Part shown: in pieces, positions 34,059 to 45,045 of the stretch
How the letters are laid out: each line of letters opens with the position of its first letter
How positions within the stretch are numbered: position 1 is the first letter of the stretch
Origin: Symmetrospora coprosmae
Taxonomy: Eukaryota > Basidiomycota > Cystobasidiomycetes > Symmetrosporaceae
DNA: 64,000 nucleotides
Direction: 5' to 3'
Assembly (NCBI GenBank): GCA_008802785.1
Contig: VUYT01000016.1
Location: 186,001 to 250,000, forward strand
Notes under the pieces: generated by a model
Database searches by the model: none
What the model saw: the letters and a program-made list of their open reading frames with translations, nothing else
What the model was told of the DNA's origin: nothing
Translations under genes and position numbers: made by a program

Positions 34059-35904
34059 ATGTTTGAGAAGCTCGCCAGGAGGAACAAGAGCATCACCAGG
34101 GATGACTTTGTCGGCAGCAACAAGGAGGCTGCCGCAGGCTTCAGCTCGGTCGCCTCGCCCAAGTACGAGAAGGGCGCCTTTGTCTGGCGGGACCGTGACG
34201 AGGTGAAGACCGGCAGATGGCGCACAAGGTGGGCGGGCGGAGAATTCGTCCAGTCGTGTGTAGGTGCTCCATGGCTGACTATTCATCATACACGCACACA
34301 GGAAAACGCTGCTGTACGGTGGCCTGCTGCTGACCTTGATCATCGTCGCCTGGACGCAAGAGTGAGTCTGAGTGCAGCCAGCACGTGTGCGGGATCTCTT
34401 CGAAGATCTGGACTGCAGATACGAGTAGATGCATGGCAGCAGAGACGCTGACGAGGGCATCGTTGGACTTATCGACCACAGCATCCTGAACACGCCAGCA
34501 TCCCAGATCTTCCGTCGCCTGAGCCTGTCCAGCTCAAAAGCCAGCTTGCTCTCCAGCCGCGCCACTTGCAACCCATATGCGCGACAGGGCAAGTTCGAGA
34601 TCGACTACGCCGAGCCGTCCAACAATGTCTGGCTCCCTGCACCCTCGTCTGGCTCCGGGAAGAAGCGCTCTATCGCCTCTGGAGATTGCGCAGCCGCACC
34701 GCAATACATGGCTCACCTCCGCAATGCAGATTTTGCGGGGCTCGAATGGATGAGGAACCGCACAGTCCTCCTCATCGGTGACAGCATCGAGCGTGACCAC
34801 GTCTCGCTCTTCTGCAGCCTCCTGGGACGGGAGCCAGAAGTCGTCAAGGGGCACCACAAGCTTGCGCCCGGAGGAAGTGCGGGAAGTAAAGACATCCTCC
34901 AGAGCCCGCGCCAGGCAGAGATCAAGAAGAAGGACAGGGGCGCCCGCATTGCCTTCAAGGGCATGCAGGAGTCCACACTGCCGAGAACTTGCTATATCGA
35001 AGAGCTGAACTTCATGGTGCGTAGTGCCAATCGATTGTAAATCTCGCGGCGGGGGTGCAGGAGCTGATGCGCCTCTTCTGCCGAACAGATCGCCAACCTG
35101 TACCACTTCGGGCTCGATGAGCAGGAGTATTGGGCAGGGCTTGACCAGTATCACGGCCCGGGACCTATCGAAGCGCGCTTTGAGCAGCAGGTTGCACCAT
35201 TCCTCAACAAGCTCTCTCAGGCGGGACGATCCGTCGACCTCGTGGAGATCGGATCTGGGCACTACGACCTCGCTCGTTGGGCCAGGGAGGATGTAGAGAA
35301 CAAGGCGTCCACCGAGGAGCCGCTGTCAGCAGAGCGTCTCAGCTGGTATAAACAGCGCGTGTCGGCATTCGTTGCCCTTGCGGAAAAGTACTTCCCTCAA
35401 AGCACGCGCACGTACAGGCCACCTACGCCTCCGGAAGAGCAGTCGGCCGAGCTGGACTACTTCAATGTGAGTTGGCAGCCGCACTAGCATCAGGAAGACG
35501 GCGGCTGACGCGGCCTTCGCCTTTGCGCGCGCCAGGACCGCTTCGGACACTCACCTTCCACTGTGACGGCGTACTTTGCGCCTTTGCGAGTGCACCAGCT
35601 CGATGCCGAGATCCGCTCATTGCTGCAGCCCCTCGAGCCGTCAGCACGCTTGGCGCCTGTCGACAGCAGCCGGGCTCTCCGCAAGATCAAGCGGGACGCC
35701 CCGCCCGCTGGATCAGACAGTATCTCGTCGGCGGAGGAGCTCGTCTCCCGCACATTCTACAACACCTGGGCGCAGCTCGTCAAGGGCGCGCCAGCCCATC
35801 AGCTCGATCGCCTGCACGGTGGAGACCTCGCCGCGCCCGGTGCTGTGCTCTGGTCGGACATGATGCTTTGGCACCTCCGTCAAGGCACGCAGGACGATCT
35901 GTAG
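34059..35904 (+). CDS. Type II membrane SGNH/PC-esterase-like protein
   Basis: Five exons fit: 34059-34228, 34302-34361, 34440-35016, 35089-35466 and 35536-35904, giving 517 residues. After a basic cytosolic segment there is one anchor, LLYGGLLLTLIIVAW, encoded by the 60-nt exon 2. The lumenal part has the SGNH block I motif VLLIGDSIERDHVSLFCSLL and a later VEIGSGHYDLARWA segment that may contribute catalytic residues. This layout resembles PC-esterase/trichome-birefringence-like proteins that acetylate or de-acetylate glycans. Enzymatic role and substrate are inference. The frame is open up to an ATG at 33951, but the start at 34059 gives a compact cytosolic tail. Confidence 0.68.
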
Positions 35905-36228
35905 AGATCCAGGAAGACCTGCAGTCTGTATGTACACCATCACGCCGCATAATCGGACTCTACAGCAAAGAATAGATGGACTTCCACCTGCGGCGTTTCT
36001 CGCATCGTTTTCACAGATATGTTAGCATAGCGTCATTCTCGGCCAATAGCATAGGAAGTGTACACGAGGCTCTCTTGGTTCCGCCACACTGCACGCAAAT
36101 ACGACTGCTTCATCGGATGTGTTCTTGCGCGACCCCTTCTACGCCACCTGCATGCTCAGACGCCTCTTGGTGACAGATTGACTTCTTGACATCTTGGCGG
36201 ATCGTCCGCACAGCGCAAAGCGAAAAGG

Positions 36229-38131
36229 ATGCAGCGCATAAGTGACGGTGCATCCACAAGCAAGATGTCCGGGCCATCTGGGCAGAGGCCATCGCTGCCG
36301 TCGCAGTCGCAGGCTCGTCCGTCACGTTTTCCGGCAACGGAAGGAGGTTCTGCACGACCGTTCGCGCAGCAACAGCGTCCACGACAGCAAGCGCAGAGCA
36401 GCTCGCAGCCTTCACAGGCACCGGTCAGACAGGCTAAGGTCAAACCCTTGATCCCGTCAAAGGAGAAGAACGCCGCGTCTCGCGCCCTTGACCTTTCCTA
36501 CAAGGCGAAGAAGGATGAAGGAGCTCGAGGGACATCTCTCACGGCTTTGCCGGGCGACTTTAGGTCTACGAGCGAGGAGCTCCGCAAGCTGGATCTTAGC
36601 GGGCAGACGACGCTCTCGCTCGCAGCTCTCAGCCCCATCCGCTTCACAGGCGAAACTTTGACGTGGCTCAATCTGAGCGGGGTGCAATGCGGGGAGGGCC
36701 AGGCCAAGGATTGGCTCTGGCTGCGCATGATGAAGCAGCTGCTGGGTCAGTCGTTGACAGTAATGCCTGCCGGTCGCGCATGTATTGATGACAATCTCGT
36801 TGGCAGTCCTCAACATCTCGCACTGCGGCTTGGAAGAACTGCCGAAGGACATCTCCTCGCCCACGACACTCAAAGCTTTGGTGGCTTCGCATAATGCCTT
36901 GACGAGCGCGTCACTGTCTCACCTGGCACCCTTGACGGAGCTCAACTCGCTCATCCTTAGCGACAACAAGCTCACCTCGCTACCGAGTGCGCTGTCCGGC
37001 ATGAAGGGCCTCACGAAGCTCTCGCTCGCCAACAATGAGCTGCGCAGTGACAGCCTGCCGGACTTCAGCCCCCTTTCGGCGCTTGAGGAGTGCCGCCTCA
37101 ACGGCAACAGCGGGTTCACAACTATCCCGACCGGCCTGGACGCCTTGCCAGCACTATCCACCCTCGAAATCTCGAGCACAGGAATAGCATCGTGGGGAGA
37201 AGTGGAAAAGCTCAAAGCAATGCCAGCTTTGACGAGTCTTGGACTGAAAGGGACGCCGCTCGCTCTGCAAGGCGGAGAGCGATATCAGGACAAGGTGAAG
37301 GAGCTCCTGCCCGGTCTGCGCATCCTCGACAACCAACGCTTCGATCAAAAGTACCTGGAGCGGAAGGAGCGGCTCAAAGCGCGCAGTAATGGAGGCGATG
37401 AGACCGCCAAAGGCGTTGAGGGGACAATCGGCGACAAATGGAAGCGCGCGTACCGGGCGGAAGGCGGAGCGCAGAGGCCTCATACAGACGGGAAGGACGG
37501 GACAGGGGAAAATGTGTCTCAAGTGAAGCTCGGAAAGCGCAAAGCGCGGGATCAGGGAGATCAAGCTGCACAGGCCGGAAGAGAGGCGCCGGCAGCGGAT
37601 TCGCGCAAGCCCACGACGGTGGAGTCTGCGCCGAAGACGGAGGAAAACCTTCCTACGGTCCTTTCCGACGACGAAGAGACTGCTGCGTCGTCGACAAACG
37701 CAAGTGGGCCACCGAAAAAGAAACGCTCGCGGGTCAAGAAACGGTTGGAAAAGCAGGAAGCCAAAGAAGCGGGCATCGAGCTTCCAAGCGAGCCGGCGTT
37801 TCGGAAAGTTCGACTGCCGAAGCAGGCCAAGAACGTCGGGGGCTCTCTTTCGGCCCCTTCACCTGTTCAAGCGGAGGAGGACAGCGCTGCCAGTTCCGCA
37901 GCCGGAGTATTGATTGCAGAGCCGAGACCCGAAGGCGGTGCGCAACTGCAAGATGCTGCGAAGGAGAGAAGCGGAGTCGCCAAGATCATCGAAGCGGCGC
38001 CTCAGCAGGCTCGCTCCAGCAAGAAGGCCAAGCTGGCCGACCCTTCGAAACCCAAGGAGGCAGGGGCGGATGTCATAGCCCTGTTGACTAGAGAAAGGGA
38101 TGCCGCAAGCGCGCCGCGTGGCTGGGACTAG
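36229..38131 (+). CDS. Leucine-rich-repeat protein with basic, disordered C-terminus
   Basis: Two exons fit: 36229-36745 and 36807-38131, giving 613 residues. At least seven leucine-rich repeats run from ELRKLDLSGQTTLSLAAL through VLNISHCGLEELPKDIS, LNSLILSDNKLTSLPSAL and LTKLSLANNELRSDSL to ALTSLGLKGTPLAL and GLRILDNQRF, the last being a typical LRR cap. The second half is Lys/Glu/Ser-rich with PPKKKRSRVKKRLEK, a likely nuclear or nucleolar localisation signal, and ends VIALLTRERDAASAPRGWD. I do not recognise a named family. RNA-processing or ribosome-assembly factors share this architecture, but that is inference. It follows the SGNH-like gene in tandem at 324 nt and precedes the ELMO gene by 181 nt. 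Confidence 0.78.
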
Positions 38132-38312
38132 CTCAGGTCGACGCGTGTGGATGCAATGAGCGGCATGTATAGTCCAGCTGCCTCGACGCTGTCCCTCTCT
38201 CGACATACCGGTAAACTACCCGCCTGCGACCTCCATAGCCCGGGACACGCGCAGATCTCTTCGCACGTGCAACTTGTCTCCTCCCTGACTGCTCACGCGC
38301 ACACCAGTCACC

Positions 38313-39715
38313 ATGACGGCCTTCGTGACGACGATGCTTGCGCTGCTGTCGTATTATGTGACGCTGCTGAGCACGCCGACCCCGCGCGTCTCGCTCCTCG
38401 TCGCCATCTCAAGCGCACCGAGGCTGTCGGCCGTCTACAAGCTGTCCAAGTGCATCTTGCGCGTCGTGCTGCGCCAAGGCACAGAAGTGGCCAGGCTCGT
38501 GCGGAGCAGGCAAGATGTCAGAAGTAGCAGCACGGAAGGCGCTATCCGCTTGCCCGACGACGACAACGATGACGATAGCGAGACATTGCTGGGAGGCGCG
38601 GCGGTTGCCGAGGCCGGCGAAGACGAGGTCAGCCTCATCCAACAAACGGGTAGCAAGCAGCATCGGAAGCGCGTCAGGAGCAACAATGGCCCTGATAACG
38701 TAACGACTTGGCGCATAGGTGAGAATGCTTGCTGCTCGCCTTATGCTATAGGCGTGCTGAATCGTCGCGAACAGACTACGCGGTATCCCACTCGATCCAA
38801 CTCAAGGTGAGCAAGATGGCACTGAAAGACAAGGTGCCGAAGCTGACCCTTTGACATCAGCCTCAGCGGCAAGCGCTCAGTGCCCTGGGCAAAGGCGATT
38901 CTGCTGAGCAGGGCCTGCAGGAGATCGCAAGCGAGGTAGCCCGGCTCAAAGGGGTGCCTTCAGCCAGCCCGCAAGCTACTAGGCTCTCAACCCACCTGGC
39001 GCGACTGCAACTACTCCAGGCCGCATCATCTTCCCTTGTCGCCCGAAGTCAGGTGGCATACGACCCGTCGAACGCTTCAGACGCTTCAGCCCTGCGAGAG
39101 CTGTGGCGGTTGCTCCAGCCAGCTTCGGCGGGGCCACCGCCAACAGACCTGAAAAGCAAGGCCTGGCAGGATCTGGGCTTCCAGGGCAAGGATCCGTCTA
39201 CGGACTGGCGCAGCGTGGGAATGCTCGGCCTCGACAGCATGCTACACTTCGCGAAAACGTACGAAAAAGCCGGACGTGCGCGAGCCATCGTGCAATCAGC
39301 AGTCAAGGGAATCCGGGGAGAGAATCCACTTGGCTGGTATCCCTTTGCTCTAGCCAGTATCACCATCACCGACTTTGCGCACCGCCTGCTCAAGGTCCGA
39401 GGCCTGACCTACTTCCTCCTAGCCCATGCTGCGCCTTCAGCTGGTGCGGAAGCAGTCGAGGCCGCTTTCCACCGTCTTGTATCGCTTCTGTTGCTGCACT
39501 TCCACCAGCACTGGGTACATCTGCAGACGTCTGATCACCACGAGGAAGCTAGGCGAACAAGGCCGGTCGTCATGGACTTCGAGCGGGTCGTCCGGAGCTG
39601 GCGCATCGAGGTTGCTAGATGGGTCGAACGAGGCCAGGTACAGGGCTGGGTAGACAGCAGGGGTCTCGTCGGTGTTGCCGATACCGATCCAGTCGGCCCC
39701 GCCTCTCTCTCGTAG
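38313..39715 (+). CDS. ELMO/CED-12 domain protein
   Basis: Three exons fit: 38313-38718, 38775-38806 and 38861-39715, giving 430 residues; the middle exon is only 32 nt. The ELMO domain is recognised by KAWQDLGFQGKDPSTDWRSV followed by GMLGLDSMLHFAKTYEKAG, then WYPFALASITITDFAHRLL. ELMO-domain proteins act as GTPase-activating proteins for Arf-like GTPases or with Rac regulators. The N-terminus has a hydrophobic segment (TTMLALLSYYVTLLS) that could be a membrane anchor, followed by a Lys/Arg-rich helix. In the C-terminal part there is VVMDFERVVRSWRIEVARWV, conserved-looking but not assigned. Domain call is good; cellular role is inference. Confidence 0.82.
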
Positions 39716-39969
39716 GCGGCCCGACTAGAGCTCCATTTGGTTCAACTGTAAGGGAGCGTATCAATGCCGGTACACTATTACAGGACGGGCATTCAAATGA
39801 AAGGTAGTGGAACAGGCGCTGCCTGGACTTCCTTGACCCCGAACCCTTTGGCGATTCTCCGGAGGGCGCTCGCTGTGCCAGTCTAGCCAGTCGCGTCGAT
39901 GCGCTCCTTTCTCCGCCATACAATCAGTCTGAGCCATCCAAGACGCATCATCCAGCTTGCGCGTTCAGT

Positions 39970-40588
39970 ATGTCAGTCAACTCCGTGGTAGTCCGCCACA
40001 TGGTCGCCCTCTTCGCCTTGACCGCTTGTGCCAATCTATGCCAGGCGGGCACCAACCGTGGTGCCTGTCCTGCCGAAGCAGGGGTCAGCGTCGACATGAT
40101 CAACGTTTCCGAATACGCTGCGAGCAATGCTGACGTCTGAGTACACGATACTGCAGTGCAACAGGAGCTTTACGATCCTGACGAGCAATCCCGAGAAAAC
40201 CGAGTTGGTGTACTTCATCGCGAGGTGAGTCTCGGGGGCCGAAGATGCGTTTCGCACGTACTGACAGCTCCACACTGTCTGCCTCTCGGCATTGTATTGC
40301 TCAGCGATGAAGCAGAGGGCCAGGGTACTAGCGAGTTCCCAACGCCGGTGTACAAGGTGGCTGGGAAAGACGAGTGGAGCGTCGACAAGCCTTTCGGTCG
40401 GTCATGCGTTGCTACCGTGAATAACGTCGGTAAGCTCGGATAGCGACTGTTGCTACGGATGCCATATTTGACGTCCTACAGCGTACCTATGAACAGTGTG
40501 CTGGCAGCAGGAAGGCGGACCAGAGATTGAGGGTTGGCTAGAAGTGACTTACGTCCTGATCTCGTGCGTGCATGGGCAGCTCGACTGA
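39970..40588 (+). CDS. Small secreted orphan protein with Cys
   Basis: Four exons fit in phase: 39970-40104, 40157-40224, 40305-40429 and 40497-40588, giving 139 residues. A clear signal peptide, VVVRHMVALFALTACANLCQA, precedes about 110 residues with four or five Cys (in INCNRSFTILTS, GRSCVATVNN and VCWQQEGGPEIEGWL). I do not recognise the family. The last exon reads on to a stop at 40586-40588 as VTYVLISCVHGQLD. A donor (GTGCGT) at 40564 could instead splice to later coding-looking segments between 40610 and 40905, ending near DPATLSRRSAITETRR. The mature protein is small, secreted and Cys-containing, so an extracellular or effector-like role is possible but unproven. Confidence 0.55.
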
Positions 40589-41152
40589 TGGTTGAATTCC
40601 GTATATTGCAGATTCTCGCAGATCCCGAGAAGTACGTCTGTCCGGATGGTTGATTGTGTGACCAGGGTGCCCACAGACCAGCGGACGCCTACGCGTCGTA
40701 TATCTACAGAGTGAGGCCGCATGTCAAAGACTAGCCGAGCGATGACGTTGACCCTGCTGACCCGCCATGCAACAAACAGTGGCACGAGGATGGTACTCCG
40801 ACATCCGAGGTGCTCACCAGCGCAGACCCTGCCACGCTGAGCAGGAGGAGTGCCATTACAGAGACGCGTAGAGCCCGCCTTCGTTCGGTGACCCGTCGGC
40901 TGTAGGGTCTTATGACCTCACAAAGCACACGTGGCTGCAGGAACGGCTGCTCGTGCTCAAGACGTTAGAACTCCTCCATCATGCTGAAGCCTGTTCGGTG
41001 TGATTGTCTCCTCGTGAAAGAATTATCGATACATATGCTGTCGTCTCAAAAACGACACGGATCTCGACAGATTGTATGCTATGAGCAACTCTATAAATGT
41101 ACTCCAAGGACATCTACTAATGCACGTAACGGATATCCAGAGGCTCGAAGCA
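40589..41152. other. Convergent spacer with coding-looking fragments
   Basis: Most of this spacer should be 3' sequence of the flanking genes. Between about 40670 and 40905 short open pieces (DAYASYIYR and WHEDGTPTSEVLTSADPATL) can be joined in phase through a 69-nt GT-AG intron. They may be alternative 3' exons of the secreted orphan. No independent start codon was found for them. Confidence 0.35.
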
Positions 41153-43469
41153 TTAGGCTTCTGGGTAGTAATCGGTCTCCTCCAACTCCTGGTGGAGCAG
41201 CCTGGCGTATTCGAGAACGAGCCTGTGCATGTACGCGGCCATATCGGCGCGCCTCCAGTGCTCTTTTGCGAACGTCTTTCCATTCTCGGCAATCTTCTGA
41301 GCCAGCGCGTCATGCGCCCCGACGATCGTACCATCGTCCGAAGGCTTCCCGACAAAGAAGGCCATGACGTCGTTCAGGTCCGAGTAATCGACCTTGATGG
41401 GGATGTAGTGGACCCATGGGATGATGCGGTCCTGGTACCACTCGGGGAAGATGGTCGACTTGAGCACGGCGGCATTGGTCGAGAGGAGGCGATGGAATCG
41501 GCCGGACCAGCCGTTGCCGTCCACGTCCATGAGGTATCGGTATAGGTTCTGCTCCTCGAGACCCATGGTCGGCTTGAAGTCGATGACGTCACGCATCTTG
41601 TCGCATGTCGCTGGGTCGCACTGCGCAGGTGCGCCAGAGAAGGACATGTCCATGAACTGGTCGTTCACGACCTTGTTCGTCGTGTTTGTGAGCTTGAGCT
41701 CGCCCTTGTCGGCCCACATAACCTCGGTCTTGCCCTCGCGCTCGGCCGCCATGAAGTGCAGGCGGGCGCGCTGCGATTGCTCCCAGTTGACGCCCTCGCG
41801 AAACTCTGTTCCAGTAGTCGAGCCGCGCCACATGAGCTTGTTCTTGGTCTTGTACTCGAATGGCGGATCGTACACCCGGTAATCGTCGGCAAATTGCTCG
41901 AGTGGCGTGACTAGAATGTCTGTGTGGATCCCCGCTTTCGCCCAGGTGAAGAGGGGAACGATAGGCGTGTTCTCAAGCTTGGAATTGGCCGTGTAGCCGT
42001 GCAAGTGTCGGAACTCCGGGTGCGAGCAGATGTCGACGGCTTTTGGGTGATCATGAATGAAGGAGCGCGCGCCCTCTGTGCTGCCGTAGTGTGAGACGGG
42101 GTTCCCCTGCTCTGCATGTCGCAGGGCAGAGTTCGGGGGGCAGGCCTTTGCAAAGTTGGAGAGGCCAGCCGGTTCCGGCTCGACAAAGTCGCTGGGGCTC
42201 CATGCTGAGGGTAAAGGTGAGGAGGCCCGGATCAGTACTGCCTTGGGCAGCTCGAAGAATTTTGACGCGACTCACTGTCTCCTTGAGCTGCGAGCTCGAG
42301 CATGCGCTCCTTCTGATTCCACGCCAGCATGACTGCTGGCTGATCATCGATGATGAAAGTCATGTTGACCTCCCTGCCGGTGCTGGCCGGGACGAAGTGT
42401 GCGAATCGCTGCAAGAGAGCCTGCATGTCTTTCGCTCGCTGGAGGTCGGCATGCTCTCCATGACGAGTAACCTGGCCATCGGAAATGGACAAGGTGAACG
42501 TGTGCTCTCGCTCCTGCATGACCTTAGCCCGGTGACGCATATCGATCGGCTCGAGGGCGCGGAAGGCTTCAAGGTCGCGGGCGATCTGATCGTATTCGTC
42601 AATGAGAACGACTTTGTTGCTCTTCGCTGTATTGAACCTGTCGTGGCGGGGAAGGCAGGGACAAGTCAGCTAGCTGCGTGCACAGTGATTGAGAGTCACG
42701 GCGAGCAGACTGACCAATGGTCGAAGCCAAGTGGTGGATTCCTCCTGTATCTCCGCTTGTACTCGTCGACTGCCTCCTCGAGCGTGGTACTCTGTCGCTT
42801 GATGAGGTTCCTCCATTTCTTCTCGGCGTGCTCGATGAGCGCGAGAATTGGATGCCGGCCCTTTGGGTTGACGAGGAGGAGGCCATTCGGGTGGAAGGTG
42901 TGCGACGAGGACGCAGAAGCGAGCGAGGGCGACATCGAGTCTGCATCTGCCCTTGCCGATGCGTCTCCCGGTCTGGACGGATTCCAAAAGCGCTTGAGGG
43001 GCGATGCGAGGGCTGACGCTGCGGCTTGACCAGGATACGAGAGAGATGACGCCGACGAAGACGGTGCTCCTCGGAAGTACAGGTTCATGCCGAGTATTGC
43101 AAGCGCGATCACACCGAATGCTGCGATCCTGCGCGACCTTCTGGATGAGTTCCTGGTGACTTTGGTGACGCCGAGGGCTGAAAGAACGCTGCTGCTCGAA
43201 AGCGAAGCCAGCGATCGCTTCCCTCCTCCAGCGTGCTTCTGGTGAGCATGCCGAGTCGTCGAGATGTAGTGCTGCTGCTGCTGCTGGTCTGCCTCCGAGC
43301 GGCCGTAGGGCGAATCATTGTCGGAAATGACGAAAGGGCGCGCCGCGCTGAATCTCCGCGAGAAGAGCGTCGCGGGCGCGTCGAAGGACGGATGGTGCGC
43401 ATGGTGGTGGTGGTGGAGGTGGTGCCCGTTGGCGCTAGCCGACAGAGACTGCGGTGCTTGCTTGCCCAT
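41153..43469 (-). CDS. CAP10/GT90-type glycosyltransferase, type II membrane protein
   Basis: GT90 enzymes, such as cryptococcal Cap10/Cxt1-type xylosyltransferases, build glycans in the Golgi. Three exons fit: 42715-43469, 42276-42637 and 41153-42204, giving 722 residues. A His/Gln/Ser-rich cytosolic N-terminus precedes one anchor, IAAFGVIALAILGMNLYF. The catalytic domain has FTWAKAGIHTDILVTPLEQ, KNKLMWRGSTTGTEF, and the strong family block DFKPTMGLEEQNLYRYLMDV with DGNGWSGRFHRLLSTNAAVL, then FPEWYQDRIIPWVHYIPIKV. These match the family. Donor is probably UDP-xylose or related, by family only. It is the second predicted Golgi glycosyltransferase in the window besides the GT64 gene. Confidence 0.9.
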
Positions 43470-45045
43470 GTTGGTAGAGTGTGCGCTGGTTGTAGCGAAT
43501 GAAGCAGCGGGGGTTCTTCTATCCCTCTGCTCTTATCGATCGCCGTCCGGCGTGCGTCGTTGACTGCGTCCAAACCTGTGTGGTCGCCGGAGCTCCTTCG
43601 CGTAACTTCCCGCTGGCTCTCGCTTTGCTTCTCCGTCTATGCTCGAGGTCCGAAGTCCGTGGGTGACCTTCGCTCCCGTTCCGCTCTCCACGGAGGCGCC
43701 TGGCAAACAGTGACGGAGCTTGCACAGAAAGTGAAAGGCGCCTGAGAGTGAGAAGTGAGGATCAAGGACGATGCCCCTGCTGTGCCGTAGCTCGCTGAAG
43801 CTTGCTGTGCGGACTGTCCTGTGAATGATGCGGGAGAGCTCGAGAGAGGAAGGGAAGGAGAGGCTGCGGTGAGAAGGGAGGAAGTGCGCTGACGCCCTGC
43901 CCTGCCCTGCCCTGCTCAGACGCTATCGCTATTCTGCAGATCTAGCCAATGTGCATTACTCCACTTCACTCGACTCTACCGTTTGTCCCGCGCGCGTAAA
44001 GTGGAGCAGTCTTTCGCCTGGAAAAGGAAGCTGAAAACTGGTTCCTCGCCCACCCAGCTTGACCCGCCACCCCGACCGTCCCTGCAGCCTAGGCCTGCGC
44101 ATGCGGGGAAGGACAGACGTCGACGGGCAGACGCGTCGAGCAACGTGCAGCAATTTTGGATATCGAAGCGTATAAGTACCATACTACATACACCGTCCGT
44201 GCGTACCAGTCCAGCGGGATAGACATCGCAAACTTATTAGGTCAGCGCCGCTGTATGCTGCATGGCACTATCGCTCCCGTCAAGCGCGTAAAGAGCCGAT
44301 CGCTCGGCCCGTTCGTCGGAATCGTCCCGAGATCCATGATGGCTTACTCAGCTGGGCGAGGCGGGATACGCAAGACCAGCTACCCAAGAGGAGCAGTAGC
44401 TGGCGGGACGGCCCACGTTCAGCTCTTCTAGTCAGTGGGACCAGTACTAGTCCGTTCCGCTTGCATCTGCTTTGTATAGAGGCAGGTGGGTCTTTCCTGA
44501 GCGGGCGAGGTTCCGGCTTGTACCGACCGCGCGCACGAAAGTGTGCCAATCGCAACAGAGGCTACGGTAGCTAGCCTGTGCACTCGGAGCGCCCCGGAAT
44601 ACGGGATGGACATCCGTTACTGCTGCAAATACAAGTAAGGACGTCGCGATGTCCGCGCACCGTCGAACGTTGGCCCTGGCTTGCATGCCGATGCGAGACC
44701 AACTCGAGATAGCAAGGCTCAATACGCCAGGCCTCATAGGGTGTAGACAATTGCAGAGTGTGTTCTTGGAACAACGCTGCCATACTTGCTGATAGTGCTC
44801 TGATACGCTTGAATATCGAATGGATCGCCAAAGTGTCTGGACCAGCGCTTGGGGCCGCCGAGGCGGCGCTGGCGCCATGGGTCCCGCTAGCGATGTTTCA
44901 GGATCGCCTGTCCTGCTAGCGAGTACGGTATGGTATAGGATGTAAAGCGGATAGACACTGCTACGCATAGTGCGGTGTCGCTGCGATGGAGGGGACTATC
45001 TCATGCTCCAGTATAGCCTCGATTCCGTCAAGCTCGATAAGCCTC
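43470..45045. other. 1.6-kb upstream region of the GT90 gene
   Basis: The stretch lies between two minus-strand genes and should contain the GT90 promoter. A tandem (CCCTG)n pentamer tract occurs at 43894-43915. A 173-codon minus-strand frame (44447-44968) has no domain, no homologue I know and no clear codon bias, so I treat it as chance. I saw no tRNA. Confidence 0.45.
43894..43915. repeat. (CCCTG)4 tandem repeat
   Basis: Four perfect pentamer copies upstream of the GT90 gene. The same unit, in either orientation, recurs in PBP1 intron 1 and FAL1 intron 1. Confidence 0.8.

Noticed and set aside
40706-40729. A 24-nt intron near the secreted orphan's possible 3' exons
   Set aside because: Too short. 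A 69-nt intron using the same donor and a later acceptor keeps the phase.
44447-44968. 173-codon minus-strand open frame upstream of the GT90 gene
   Set aside because: It has no domain, no recognised homologue, an unusual composition and no supporting splice context, so it is probably chance.
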